Shown: one piece after another, positions 9,633 through 20,424 of the stretch
How positions within the stretch are numbered: position 1 is the first letter of the stretch
How the letters are laid out: each line of letters opens with the position of its first letter
Assembly: GCA_963703385.1 (NCBI GenBank)
Contig: OY969816.1
Location: forward strand, 186,001-250,000
DNA from: Rhodoblastus sp963703385
GTDB lineage: Bacteria > Pseudomonadota > Alphaproteobacteria > Rhizobiales > Beijerinckiaceae
DNA length: 64,000 nt
Reading direction: 5' to 3'
Program-made: the position numbers and the translations under genes
The notes under the pieces: generated by a model
Told to the model about the DNA's origin: nothing
The model's database searches: none
Seen by the model: only the letters and a program-made list of their open reading frames with translations

Positions 9633-9758
9633 CAAGCCCGCGCGTCTTTTTGGCTTTTCGGGGCCGGTCCGCCGGGCCCCCGTCGAGAAAAAACTTGGCG
9701 TCCCGACCGACGCCCGGCGCTTTGGCGCCTGTCGAGAGCAAACGCGAGGCGGCCCGAG

Positions 9759-11387
<1,629 letters not shown>

Positions 11388-11432
11388 GGGTCGATCCTCG
11401 ATCGGCGTTCCGGGTCAGGCGACGCGCGGCGC

Positions 11433-12887
11433 TCACGGCGAATATCGCCAATTTTGGTTCTGTCCGTCATTGCACGACCACAGGATCAGCCGGACGCCGT
11501 TGGCCGTTGATCCGCCCGGGACGTCCAGGCACAAACCTGATGCGACGTTCTGCAGCGCATGAACGCCAGCAACGTCATGGAATGACCAGAGCTGATCCGC
11601 CGATGGCCAACATGTGGATTGCGCGACCGGAACGCCGTTGGCGGCGGCCTGGGCGGGTCCGAGGCATTTTTGGCTCAATCGGCTGACGAGGTGGAATTGC
11701 CCGCCCGCGTCGCCTTCGAGCGACCATTTCTGGTTTCCGCCGCCGTGACAGTCATATTGGATGATCGCCGCCCCTTCGGCTTTCGATCCGCGGGCAAGAT
11801 CGAGGCATTTGCCCGAAGCCTGAGATTGGACGGCGCCGCGCGGCGCGGGCGGCGGGCCGGCGGGAATGGCCGCCTTCGCGCCGTCGAAGCTGATGCTGAA
11901 AGCGACCTGTTCGTCCACGATATGGGAGATTTGCCGCACGACCATCGGGCCGTCCTCGAAAGTCTCGCCATCCTTGAGGACTTTCACCAGCCGGGTCAGT
12001 CCGCCGCGCGCGCGGCCATTCTGGAAAATATGGATATTCACCCCATCGGTGAATGGCGCTGGAAGCGGATTGGCGGCGCTCGCCGCCCGGTAGGAGAAAT
12101 AATAGGTGTTCGAACTGGATGACGGGCGCGCGATGGCGATCTTGGCGAGGGTCGTCCTCGTCGGGTGGGCTTCGAGCAACTCCAGGGTCACGGTCGCTTC
12201 CGCGCTGATTTCCGTGATCTTGTCGGGGAAATCGTCGAGCCAGCCCATCTGCGCGACATGAGGCGCGTTCAGGCTCGCTTCGCCGGAGCCCATGAAATCA
12301 GAAGCGTCGGCGGCGAAACCTTGCCAGCTGATGGCGTGATCCATGCCGAGATTATGGCCGAGCTCATGCTCCAACGCTTTCGCGGTGGTCGCCTTGACCC
12401 AGACGCGCTCGCCGCCGATGCCGCCAAGTCCCACCCAATTGCATGGGAAATCGGCCGGAACGACGAAAATGCGATGGGTAGCGGCGTCATACCGCGCGCC
12501 CTGCCGCCTCGCCGCATATTCCGCCGCGCCGGCGAGCCGGCCGAGACCGCTGTTGCACAGGTCCGGAGGCTCGGGCACGGTGACCGGATCGACGATATCG
12601 GCCTCCGATCCGGAAAAATTCAGCTTGCCGTATGAAATCGTGCGGTAGCGCGACGCCACCAAATCCCGGTCGCCGAAGAGCGCCTGCGCGATTTGCTCGC
12701 GATCCGGCGCGACTGGGGCGCGTCCCGGAATATTGACCGGAATCACCAGCACACGGCGCGTCCCGGCGATCGAGGGCGAATCGCGCCGCGCGTCCTGCGC
12801 CGCCGCATGCGGGATGGCCAAGGAAATCGCCGCTGCCGCCAGCGCGCCGACAAAAGTCCCGGCGGACCTCTCGACAAGAGCTAACAT
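11433..12887 (-). CDS. Secreted zinc metalloprotease with C-terminal ricin-type lectin domain
   Basis: A 484-residue exported protein. An N-terminal signal peptide ends near AAAQDA (about residue 30). The zinc-binding motif HELGHNLGMDH, of the HExxHxxGxxH gametolysin (M11)-like type, is followed by a Met-turn-like DFMGSGE. From about residue 345 to the end there are ricin B-type repeats with the QxW signatures NQKWSL, DQLWSF and NQNWRY, plus the paired Cys segments GKCLDLA and GLCLDVP, indicating carbohydrate binding. Substrate unknown; a polysaccharide-anchored extracellular protease is likely. It stands alone, convergent with pyrG. Confidence 0.8.
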   Translation of the reverse strand: MLALVERSAGTFVGALAAAAISLAIPHAAAQDARRDSPSIAGTRRVLVIPVNIPGRAPVAPDREQIAQALFGDRDLVASRYRTISYGKLNFSGSEADIVDPVTVPEPPDLCNSGLGRLAGAAEYAARRQGARYDAATHRIFVVPADFPCNWVGLGGIGGERVWVKATTAKALEHELGHNLGMDHAISWQGFAADASDFMGSGEASLNAPHVAQMGWLDDFPDKITEISAEATVTLELLEAHPTRTTLAKIAIARPSSSSNTYYFSYRAASAANPLPAPFTDGVNIHIFQNGRARGGLTRLVKVLKDGETFEDGPMVVRQISHIVDEQVAFSISFDGAKAAIPAGPPPAPRGAVQSQASGKCLDLARGSKAEGAAIIQYDCHGGGNQKWSLEGDAGGQFHLVSRLSQKCLGPAQAAANGVPVAQSTCWPSADQLWSFHDVAGVHALQNVASGLCLDVPGGSTANGVRLILWSCNDGQNQNWRYSP

Positions 12888-13133
12888 CGACCTTCGCCCA
12901 GGCGCTGGAAATCAAATGGCGCGCCGCCTTGTCATTGTCCCTCCCAAAGGTAAACCGGCGGCTAAGCGCGGGTTCGGGCGCCAACGACTGTGCGCGACGG
13001 TTTGCGTTGCTCGAAAGACTGTCGGGTTCGGCGCGCAGCACTCTCCGACGCCCGAGCGACCGAAGGCTTGCTTGAGAAAGCCGATTGGTCGATAAGGTTC
13101 CGCTCCTATCCGAGGATTGCCAAAGAATTTCCC

Positions 13134-13772
13134 ATGTCGCGCAAGCTTGTCCGCATATCTTTGACCGCCGCCAGCCGGCAGGACCTTGTCGGGGCCTGGA
13201 CGCGGCTCGGCTTTGCGCTCGACCCGGACGGCGCCGGCGTCACGCTCGCCGACGGCGTGGCTCTGGTTTTTGCCGCCAGCGACGATCCAACTCGACGGGT
13301 TTCGGTCGGCCTGAGCGCCGGTCCGGGCGACGCGCCGGCTATGCCCGCGGGCGAGGCGGCGGATTGTTTTCATCTGGTCCGGGAAGCGCCGGTTTTGGGT
13401 GCGCCGGATCATCCCAATGGGGCCTTGTGCCTGCGCGAAGTCGTGGCGATCGCGGACGAGCCGGCCGATCACGCCGAATTTCTTTCGGCGCTCACCGGCC
13501 AGAGGGAAATGCTGGCGACTTCGGCGGGGCTGGACATCCGGCTTGCCGGCGGGGCGAGCCTGGAAATCCTGAGCCCGCGGGCTTTCGCCTTCCGTTTCGG
13601 GATCAATCCGCGCGGGGAAAAATTTCACATCGCCGGGCTGGTGTTCGGCGTCAAGAATCTGAACGAAACCGAGGCGGCTTTGGCGGCCAACGGGCTGGTG
13701 ACGATCTTTCAGGTCGGCCGGCTGGCGGCGGGAGAGGCCGAGGGCGTGGCGGTCGCTTTTGAGCGGGCATGA
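13134..13772 (+). CDS. VOC-superfamily (glyoxalase-like) protein
   Basis: A 212-residue protein with the paired beta-alpha-beta pattern of the vicinal-oxygen-chelate fold, including HPNGALCLREVVAIADEP midway and FHIAGLVFGVKNLNETEAAL near residue 165. The metal ligands cannot be assigned by eye. ATG 13134 gives a good family-like N-terminus. The stop overlaps the start region of kdsA, so the two are probably translationally coupled, but a role in Kdo synthesis is not implied. Confidence 0.6.
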   Translation: MSRKLVRISLTAASRQDLVGAWTRLGFALDPDGAGVTLADGVALVFAASDDPTRRVSVGLSAGPGDAPAMPAGEAADCFHLVREAPVLGAPDHPNGALCLREVVAIADEPADHAEFLSALTGQREMLATSAGLDIRLAGGASLEILSPRAFAFRFGINPRGEKFHIAGLVFGVKNLNETEAALAANGLVTIFQVGRLAAGEAEGVAVAFERA

Positions 13773-13783
13773 TGGGAGAACGA

Positions 13784-14638
13784 ATGGCGGAAGCGCGGAA
13801 AAATGCGATTGTGACGGTCGGCGAGGGCCCGCGCGCCGCGCGTTTCGGCAATCATCTGCCCTTCGCTCTGATCGCCGGCCCCTGCGCGCTGGAAAGTCGC
13901 GACCATGCCCTGTTCATGGCCGAGAAAATGGCGGCGCTGACCGAAAAACTTGGGCTTGATTATGTCTTCAAATCCTCGTTCGACAAGGCCAACCGCACCT
14001 CGGCGCAGGGCAGGCGCGGCATCGGGCTCGACGCGGCCTTGAAAATTTTCCAGGAGATCAAGCAGAGCTTCGGCCTGCCGGTCGTCACCGATGTGCACGA
14101 AAAAGAGCAATGCTCAGCCGTGGCGGAAGTGGTGGACCTGTTGCAGATCCCTGCCTTTCTCTGCCGCCAGACCGATCTTCTGCTGGCGGCGGCGGCGACC
14201 GGCAAGCCGGTCAATGTCAAGAAGGGCCAGTTCCTGGCGCCCTGGGACATGAAGAATGTCGCCGCGAAAATTTTTGACGCGGGCAATCCCAATGTCCTGG
14301 TGACCGAGCGCGGCGCGTCATTCGGCTACAATACTCTGGTCACCGATTTTCGCGGCCTGCCGATCATGGCGCAAGAAATCGGCGCGCCGGTGATTTTCGA
14401 CGCCACGCATAGCGTCCAGCAGCCGGGCGGGCAGGGGACGTCGTCCGGCGGACAGCGCGAATTCGTCGCCGTCCTGGCGCGGGCGGCGGTCGCGGTCGGC
14501 GTCGCCGGCCTGTTCATCGAGACCCATGACGCGCCGGAAAAAGCCTTTTCCGACGGGCCGAACATGGTTCCGCTCGCCGAAATGCCGGCACTGCTTGAAC
14601 GGCTGATCGCCTTCGACCGGCTGGCCAAAAAGGCTTGA
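13784..14638 (+). CDS. kdsA: 3-deoxy-D-manno-octulosonate 8-phosphate synthase
   Basis: Condenses phosphoenolpyruvate with arabinose 5-phosphate to Kdo-8-phosphate for lipopolysaccharide. Conserved segments: LIAGPCALES, FKSSFDKANRTS, PVVTDVHEKEQ, KKGQFLAPWDMKN, TERGASFGYNTLV, DATHSVQQPGG and FIETHDAPEKAFSDGPN. The Cys in GPCALES together with the His, Glu and Asp of the later motifs suggests the metal-dependent class rather than the E. coli metal-independent class. ATG 13784 has GGGAGA upstream; in-frame ATGs also occur at 13769 and 13772. Followed by a strong hairpin. Confidence 0.95.
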   Translation: MAEARKNAIVTVGEGPRAARFGNHLPFALIAGPCALESRDHALFMAEKMAALTEKLGLDYVFKSSFDKANRTSAQGRRGIGLDAALKIFQEIKQSFGLPVVTDVHEKEQCSAVAEVVDLLQIPAFLCRQTDLLLAAAATGKPVNVKKGQFLAPWDMKNVAAKIFDAGNPNVLVTERGASFGYNTLVTDFRGLPIMAQEIGAPVIFDATHSVQQPGGQGTSSGGQREFVAVLARAAVAVGVAGLFIETHDAPEKAFSDGPNMVPLAEMPALLERLIAFDRLAKKA

Positions 14639-14640
14639 AG

Positions 14641-14668
14641 GCGGGCGGCGTTTTTTACCGCCGCCCGC
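14641..14668. terminator. Hairpin between convergent kdsA and the His-rich peptide gene
   Basis: Ten-bp arms GCGGGCGGCG (14641-14650) and CGCCGCCCGC (14659-14668) enclose a T-rich loop. It starts two bases after the kdsA stop and lies nine bases beyond the stop of the convergent small gene, so it can serve both, although the T-run sits in the loop. Confidence 0.6.
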
Positions 14669-14677
14669 CGATTCCCA

Positions 14678-14818
14678 TCAATGATAATAATGATGATGGT
14701 AGTGATGATGGTGGTGGTGGTAGCCGCAATGGTGATGCCATCCGCAGGCGGAGGCCGGAGCGGCGGCGATAAACAGCGCCGAGACGAGAACGGCCGCGGC
14801 CATGATCGACTTGAGCAT
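14678..14818 (-). CDS. Small secreted histidine-rich peptide
   Basis: A 46-residue gene. Residues 1-24 form a textbook signal peptide (Lys at position 3, hydrophobic core, end PASA before Cys25). The mature part would be only 22 residues: 13 His, 4 Tyr, 2 Cys, 2 Gly and 1 Trp, ending HHHHHHYHHHYYH. GGGAG precedes ATG 14818, and the kdsA hairpin lies downstream. The DNA is a CAT/CAC/TAT run, but the intact start, signal peptide, Shine-Dalgarno and stop argue for a real gene. A periplasmic metal-binding role (Ni, Zn, Cu or Co) is inference; no family is recognised. Confidence 0.65.
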   Translation of the reverse strand: MLKSIMAAAVLVSALFIAAAPASACGWHHHCGYHHHHHHYHHHYYH

Positions 14819-14939
14819 GGAAAACTCCCTGAAAAACTGGCTGCGGTGATCGCCGCCAGTTCCGCGACTTTGACACGGGCCGCCTGAATGGCGGCTGAAC
14901 CGTCGCTGTTTCGACCAATGGTCACTGCCGCGCCGGGTC

Positions 14940-15692
14940 TCAGCGTCCGAAGGTGCGCCAGAAAATATAGGCGGTCATGCCGGCGTTGAGGAAGGAAATG
15001 ACGAGGCGCGCCCGCGCCGGATCGATCTTGCGGGCGTAAAAGGCCCCGAAATAGCCGCCGACCATCGCGCCGACGAACAGGACAAAAGTCTGGCGCCACC
15101 AGACCAGTCCGCCGGCAACGAAAACAAGGGTCGCGGTGGCGTTCATCGCTCCGTTGAGCAGGTTGCGCGCCGGCTGCATGGCGGCGATCGAGGCGGAAGT
15201 CATCAGGCTCCAGGCCGCCAGCATCATGACGCCCACGGCGCCGCCGAAATAGCCGCCATAGATTCCGAGAACGAACTGGCTGACCAACAGCATGCGCGGG
15301 GTAATATGAATCCGTTGCCGCAGAAAAGTCCCGGCCTGCCGGCCGAAGGCGAAAGCCAAAGTCCCGAACAGCAGCAGGAAGGGCACGAGGACGTTGAAAA
15401 GGCTCTGCGGCGTAACTTCGAGCAGGAGCGCGCCCGAGGCGCCCCCGACCACGCTCAGCATGGCCATGTCGCGGAAGCGGACGCCCTCGAAATCCTGGAA
15501 ATCGTGGCGATAGGCGTAAGCGCTGGCGAGCGCGCTCGGCACGAGGGCGACGGTGGAGGAGGCGTTGGCGTTGAGCGCCGGCACGCCCGCCGCGATGAGA
15601 GCCGGCAGGGTCACGAAGGAGCCGCCGCCGGCGATGGCGTTCATCATCCCGCCGATCAGCCCGGCGGCGGCGATGAGCGCAATGTCGTTCAC
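14940..15692 (-). CDS. TauE/SafE-family membrane exporter
   Basis: A 250-residue inner-membrane protein with about eight hydrophobic helices. The N-terminal GGMMNAIAGGGSFVTLPAL and mid-protein GIYGGYFGGAVGVMMLAAW are the two conserved repeats of the sulfite exporter TauE/SafE family, which exports sulfite, sulfoacetate or related organic anions. The substrate is not deducible here. Its start overlaps the purB stop (ATGA), so it is in an operon with and downstream of purB. Confidence 0.9.
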   Translation of the reverse strand: MNDIALIAAAGLIGGMMNAIAGGGSFVTLPALIAAGVPALNANASSTVALVPSALASAYAYRHDFQDFEGVRFRDMAMLSVVGGASGALLLEVTPQSLFNVLVPFLLLFGTLAFAFGRQAGTFLRQRIHITPRMLLVSQFVLGIYGGYFGGAVGVMMLAAWSLMTSASIAAMQPARNLLNGAMNATATLVFVAGGLVWWRQTFVLFVGAMVGGYFGAFYARKIDPARARLVISFLNAGMTAYIFWRTFGR

Positions 15693-17005
15693 GCGTCCTT
15701 GCCGAACACGCGAGCGAAAATCGTATCGACGTGCTTGAGGTGATAGGAGAGGTCGAATTTTTCTTCGAGCTCCGCGTCCGTCAGCAGCCGCTTCACCTCC
15801 GGGTCTTTTTTCAGCAGATCCAGAAAATCGCCCTCGCCGCGCCAGACCGGCATGGCGTTGCGCTGGACGAATTTATAGGCGTCCTCGCGCGAGGCGCCCT
15901 TTTGCGTCAGGGCCAGCAGCACGCGCTGGGAATGGACGAGGCCGCCGAGCAGGTCGAGATTCTTCTTCATGTTTTCGGGATAGACCAGCAGTTTTTCCAC
16001 CACGCCGGTGAGGCGATGAAGCGCGAAATCGAGCGTCACCGTGGCGTCGGGGCCGATCATGCGCTCGACCGAAGAATGCGAAATGTCGCGCTCGTGCCAC
16101 AGCGCCACATTTTCCAGCGCCGGCGTCACCATGCCGCGCACCAAGCGCGCGAGGCCGGTCAGGTTTTCGGTCAGCACCGGATTGCGCTTGTGCGGCATGG
16201 CCGACGAGCCTTTTTGGCCTTCGGAGAAATATTCCTCGGCCTCCAGCACTTCGGTGCGCTGCAGATGGCGGATTTCTATCGCCAGCCGCTCGATCGAGGA
16301 GGCGACCACGCCCAGCGTGGCGAAGAACATGGCGTGGCGGTCGCGCGGGATGACTTGGGTGGAAACCGGCTCCGGCTTCAGGCCCATCTTTTGCGCGACA
16401 TGCTGTTCGACGCGCGGATCGATATTGGCGAAAGTGCCGACCGCGCCGGAAATGGCGCAAGTGGCGATTTCCTCGCGCGCATCCACCAGCCTTTTACGCG
16501 CACGCGAAAACTCGGCAAAAGCTTCGGCCATTTTCAGGCCAAAAGTCACCGGCTCGGCGTGGATGCCATGCGAGCGGCCGATGGTCGGTGTCATCCTGTG
16601 CTCGAAAGCCCGGCGTTTCAGCGCGGCGAGCAGGGCGTCGACATCCTTGATCAGGATGTCGGCGGCGCGGGACATCTGCACCGCGAGACAGGTGTCGAGC
16701 ACGTCGGACGAGGTCATGCCCTGATGGACGAAGCGCGAGTCCGGCCCGATGAATTCGGCGAGATGGGTCAGAAAGGCGATCACGTCGTGCTTGGTGACGC
16801 GCTCGATCTCGTCGATGCGATCGACGTCGAAAGTGACATTGCCCGCCTTGTCCCAGATGTTTTTCGCGCTTTCCTTCGGAATCACGCCAAGCTCGGCCAG
16901 AGCGTCGCAGGCATGCGCCTCGATCTCGAACCAGATCTTGAACCTGGTCTGCGGCTCCCAGAGCGCGACCATTTCGGGGCGGGAATAACGGGGGATCATG
17001 GACAA
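15689..17005 (-). CDS. purB: Adenylosuccinate lyase
   Basis: A 438-residue fumarase/aspartase-superfamily enzyme acting twice in purine synthesis (SAICAR to AICAR, adenylosuccinate to AMP). Motifs: MIPRYSRPEM at the N-terminus, HQGMTSSDVLDT, GRSHGIHAEPVTFG, and the signature loop GSSAMPHKRNPV with the mobile catalytic Ser. ATG 17005 or the in-frame ATG at 16999 could be used. Upstream, 17006-17238 holds no gene. Confidence 0.96.
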   Translation of the reverse strand: MSMIPRYSRPEMVALWEPQTRFKIWFEIEAHACDALAELGVIPKESAKNIWDKAGNVTFDVDRIDEIERVTKHDVIAFLTHLAEFIGPDSRFVHQGMTSSDVLDTCLAVQMSRAADILIKDVDALLAALKRRAFEHRMTPTIGRSHGIHAEPVTFGLKMAEAFAEFSRARKRLVDAREEIATCAISGAVGTFANIDPRVEQHVAQKMGLKPEPVSTQVIPRDRHAMFFATLGVVASSIERLAIEIRHLQRTEVLEAEEYFSEGQKGSSAMPHKRNPVLTENLTGLARLVRGMVTPALENVALWHERDISHSSVERMIGPDATVTLDFALHRLTGVVEKLLVYPENMKKNLDLLGGLVHSQRVLLALTQKGASREDAYKFVQRNAMPVWRGEGDFLDLLKKDPEVKRLLTDAELEEKFDLSYHLKHVDTIFARVFGKDA

Positions 17006-17238
17006 CTCGATTTTGAAAGGGAGATTTCAACTAAAGCCAGGCCGCCGCATGCGCAAGGGACCTGGGGAATTTGCGCGAAATTAGCACGATGCCGCAGACG
17101 ATGCGTTATTCCATGGTTGGTCCAACGTCGCTATTTTGCCGTGTCGATGCCACAGGGCGCCTTGCACCCCAATAGTTTCCTGATTTCCTGAAACATCGAG
17201 GCGCGCGCAGCCGGTCTTTGCAAATCACCGAGCACGAT

Positions 17239-19254
17239 TTAGGCGGCCAAAGTGATCCCCAACGAAGCGGCAAGCAAATCTGCAAGGAAGTCGCTTGGCG
17301 GCGACGAGGTCAGGCGCGCTGCGATTTCATGGAGGCCCGCTGCGCGAGGATCGTTATCGTTTACCGGTTCGTTTAGCCAACCCTGAATTTCAATTTGTGC
17401 CCCTCCGTCCCCCATCGAAGCGCGCGCTATCGACAAAACAATCGCGTCTGGGCCGGATGCGCGTTCCCGTAAGTCAGACATGCCTTCCAACGATCCTTCC
17501 CTCGCAGCGGCAAGAAACGCTGTCGGCAAGCTGTTGTCGGCGATTGTCGCCTCGATTACGCCTGAAGCGGCAGCGACATAGCGCCCATAGGCGAAATTTT
17601 CATCTTCCGAAAAGACACGCCGGATTTCTTCCAAGGCCTCGGCATCGCCTTGCTTCGAGAGGAAAAGCGCGCGCCGCGCGCGCGCCGTCGCTGCAATGTC
17701 GGGAGGGACCAGGTCTGTCGCGGCGTCGCTTTGGCGAATTGCGCGCCGGTTGCGCGCCGGCCCAAAAGGCCGTCCCGATTCGAGTTGTTGCAGCATTCTT
17801 ATTGAAATCGAATTCTTTGGATCGATTGCGAGCGCGTCGCGCAGAATCTGGCGCGCTTCGAACTCCCGCTCCTTTTCCCGTCCTAGAATATTGGCCAATT
17901 GTGTGCGGCAGAAGATATCCGTCGGAAAGAGCGTCAAGGTTTCGCGCAGCAATGCTTCCGCGTTTCGATCGTCGCCCTTTTCCTTCGACAGGAATAACGC
18001 CAATTGATTACGCTTTTGGGGGTCTTCCGGGAATCGTCTGACCGCCTCCCACGCGACCAGTTCGGCGGCTTCCAACTGTCCAAGCGCCACGAGAGCGTCG
18101 TGCCACAGGCTCCAGGCGAAAACATCGAATGTCTCAAACCGCAACGTCAAACGCGCGAGATCGCGCGCTTTTTCGGCGCGTCTTTCTGGTTCGTCGCCAT
18201 TGGTTTCCAATAAGCTCTTGCCGATATTGCAAGCCGTCCGCACCAGATAATAGGTGTCTCCCGTGCGCGACGCATAGCGTTGGTGTTGGGCGATCAATGT
18301 TTCAATCGGGGATTTCACAGTCTGGAAAGGACGAGATTTTTCGATAGCGCTGAGGATAGCTTTAACCAACTCAAGGTCTGGCAGCGATACGGCGCCGGCA
18401 AATTCGCGAGTCTTGATCTCCCCAAGGTCGATTTCTTCGCGCCACCATTGCGCCGCCGGAAAGGTGATTCCCGTCCGTTTCGTCTGGTGAAACAGCTCGT
18501 TTTCCATTTCGGCGATGACTTTCGTCGCCAAGGGCGTCCAAAAGGATGGGTCGCGGGGGAAAGCCCCCTCCAAAACGCGCCATTCCCGCAAAAACTGCTT
18601 TTTGGTGGGGTGTTGGGCGACAGCCCAGCGCGCCAAACCAAACAGCGAGGCTTCCTCGTTGGCGCTGCTGTCTTCATCCAGGGGCAGGCGCCTAAGGCCG
18701 AGCAAACCGACCACGAGGTATAAATCGTCGTAGCGCCCGCGCGGGCCGGATTCCCCGCAAATATTCAGCCAGAACGGCAATAGCCGGCGCGGTTCGAGTC
18801 CATCTTCGGCGGCTATGTTCTGGCTGAGCGCCAAACAGCGCCAATATTCTCGCCGTAGATCAAGACCACGATCGACGACGATATTTTCGACCCAATTGTT
18901 CCAATAGGAGAAGCGCTTGTGCAGATCGAGCACGCTGTTCTTGGGCGACAAACGCTGGATGACGCGCATCAAATCTAACGCCGCCAGCGCATTTCGGTCC
19001 CACTCGCCCCCCCGCAAGCGCACGGATTGTTGTCGATAGAATTCCAAGGCGCCAAGCACGCCCTTGTCAAATGCGACAGCCGCTGGATCGTCGGGCGCCA
19101 ATCCGAAAAATAGAGTCGCCGCCGCATCGCTCGGTTCGGCTCGCCCGAAAGGATGAATGACAGCATCGCCTTCAACCAGGGCGCGCACTTCCTGCACCGG
19201 CGAGGCGATGAGCCGCTCCAGCCAAGGATGCCGAGAAAGAAGGGTCTGCGCCAT
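17239..19254 (-). CDS. Large protein of unknown function, second gene of a two-gene module
   Basis: A 671-residue, probably cytoplasmic protein with no signal peptide or membrane helix. It is alpha-helical throughout; residues about 390-560 read like TPR repeats (ARLTLRFETFDVFAWSLW; EAVRRFPEDPQKRNQLALFL; ETLTLFPTDIFCRTQLAN; DALAIDPKNSISIRMLQ). I do not recognise the family. ATG 19254 was chosen because it follows the upstream gene's TAA by one base, showing tight coupling. The C-terminal 150 residues look like a further helical domain. GC content is visibly lower than in purB and rpe on either side, suggesting transfer. Confidence 0.7.
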   Translation of the reverse strand: MAQTLLSRHPWLERLIASPVQEVRALVEGDAVIHPFGRAEPSDAAATLFFGLAPDDPAAVAFDKGVLGALEFYRQQSVRLRGGEWDRNALAALDLMRVIQRLSPKNSVLDLHKRFSYWNNWVENIVVDRGLDLRREYWRCLALSQNIAAEDGLEPRRLLPFWLNICGESGPRGRYDDLYLVVGLLGLRRLPLDEDSSANEEASLFGLARWAVAQHPTKKQFLREWRVLEGAFPRDPSFWTPLATKVIAEMENELFHQTKRTGITFPAAQWWREEIDLGEIKTREFAGAVSLPDLELVKAILSAIEKSRPFQTVKSPIETLIAQHQRYASRTGDTYYLVRTACNIGKSLLETNGDEPERRAEKARDLARLTLRFETFDVFAWSLWHDALVALGQLEAAELVAWEAVRRFPEDPQKRNQLALFLSKEKGDDRNAEALLRETLTLFPTDIFCRTQLANILGREKEREFEARQILRDALAIDPKNSISIRMLQQLESGRPFGPARNRRAIRQSDAATDLVPPDIAATARARRALFLSKQGDAEALEEIRRVFSEDENFAYGRYVAAASGVIEATIADNSLPTAFLAAAREGSLEGMSDLRERASGPDAIVLSIARASMGDGGAQIEIQGWLNEPVNDNDPRAAGLHEIAARLTSSPPSDFLADLLAASLGITLAA

Positions 19255-19255
19255 T

Positions 19256-20194
19256 TTACTCGTCCACCTCGCCGGCCATATGCGTTCCGAAATCCGCTCG
19301 CCCGGATTGGCGCCGCAATTTGTCCAGATGCGCATCGCGCGCGGCGCTCAGCTTGAGTTCGGGCAAAGGACCAACCAATTGGCCGACGCGGACCAAATGT
19401 TCCAGTCGATAGTTTAATCGAATATGAAGAAGTTCGCAAATCGACGCCCTGCTTCGATCCGTCTCACTTAAATCGATGGTAAAACCGCCCGCGCTGCCGG
19501 TGGGAGCGGGGAAATAATGAGGGCTTCCTGGAGCTTCTAGAACTGTTGGAAATGCGAAGGGCCGCTCGGCTCCTCGGGACTTCAGCGCCTCCCAGTCGTC
19601 CAGCACATCCTTGACCTTATATTCCATGAGCGCAAAGGATTGTTTCTCGCCCGGCGCCGGGGCGAAATGTCCGAGGCCGAGGCGCTCGCGCAGACGAATG
19701 AGCCAGTCGCTCTTCGTCAAATCGTCTTGAAGTTCCGATTTAAAGGCGACGAATGATGGGCGCGCGCCGGGAAAAATCTTCCATTGATCGACAATCGTCG
19801 AGATCAAGGCGTCGTCGCGGGAGCGAGGAGACAGCGCCGTTTGCAGCGCCGCGTAATCCTGTCCAGCGCCCATCAAAATATCGTCTATCCGTTCCAATCG
19901 GACCAATTTCTGATTGGGTTCGATATCAGGCCGATAAAGTGCTAAAGCATTGCCTGTCTGAAATGTCGTTGGAACGTGGCTGCGGCGGGCCCCTTGAACC
20001 GCCAATCTGAAGTGCCTGCTCTGAAGCGTGGACAGTTTCGTCGCCGTCGGGTCAAAGTCTTCGAAATATTTTTCCCGAATGTCCGAAACACGTTCTTCGA
20101 ATAAGAAATTATCTCCAACGGCGCGCTCCGGGGCCAATCGGGATAGACGCATTGCGTTGAGGTCGTTCTGCAATTCTTTGTGATCAAATTTCAT
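19256..20194 (-). CDS. Protein of unknown function, first gene of a two-gene module
   Basis: A 312-residue soluble protein starting at ATG 20194, preceded by GAGGA. An in-frame upstream extension to TTG 20311 exists but lacks a good ribosome site. No signal peptide or membrane segment. Features include RLERIDDILMGAGQDYAAL in the middle and GGFTIDLSETDRSRASICEL near the C-terminus. I recognise no family. It is transcribed with the 671-residue gene (one-base gap) and has the same lower GC (29 of 60 bases in 19921-19980). Confidence 0.7.
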   Translation of the reverse strand: MKFDHKELQNDLNAMRLSRLAPERAVGDNFLFEERVSDIREKYFEDFDPTATKLSTLQSRHFRLAVQGARRSHVPTTFQTGNALALYRPDIEPNQKLVRLERIDDILMGAGQDYAALQTALSPRSRDDALISTIVDQWKIFPGARPSFVAFKSELQDDLTKSDWLIRLRERLGLGHFAPAPGEKQSFALMEYKVKDVLDDWEALKSRGAERPFAFPTVLEAPGSPHYFPAPTGSAGGFTIDLSETDRSRASICELLHIRLNYRLEHLVRVGQLVGPLPELKLSAARDAHLDKLRRQSGRADFGTHMAGEVDE

Positions 20195-20424
20195 CGGGTT
20201 CCTCAGAAGCCGAATAAGCCGATTGCGCAATTGCACTGATTTTTTTGGATAAGGCATTGACAGGAGGCCAAGCAAAGCACTCTCGGACAGTCGCCCACTT
20301 TTCACTTTCAATCAACAGGCGCTCGACAGTTTAAGAGCCAGAAGGAAAAAAGGGCTGTTTTGTTCTCTTTCGTCGCGATCAAATTGTCATCGACTTGGAA
20401 AGTGGCCGAGCGTATGGGTCTGAC

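Noticed and set aside
14326..15099. Open minus-strand frame with Ile/Thr runs across kdsA and the His-rich gene
   Set aside because: It overlaps kdsA antisense and its repeats are just the His-rich codons read in another frame.
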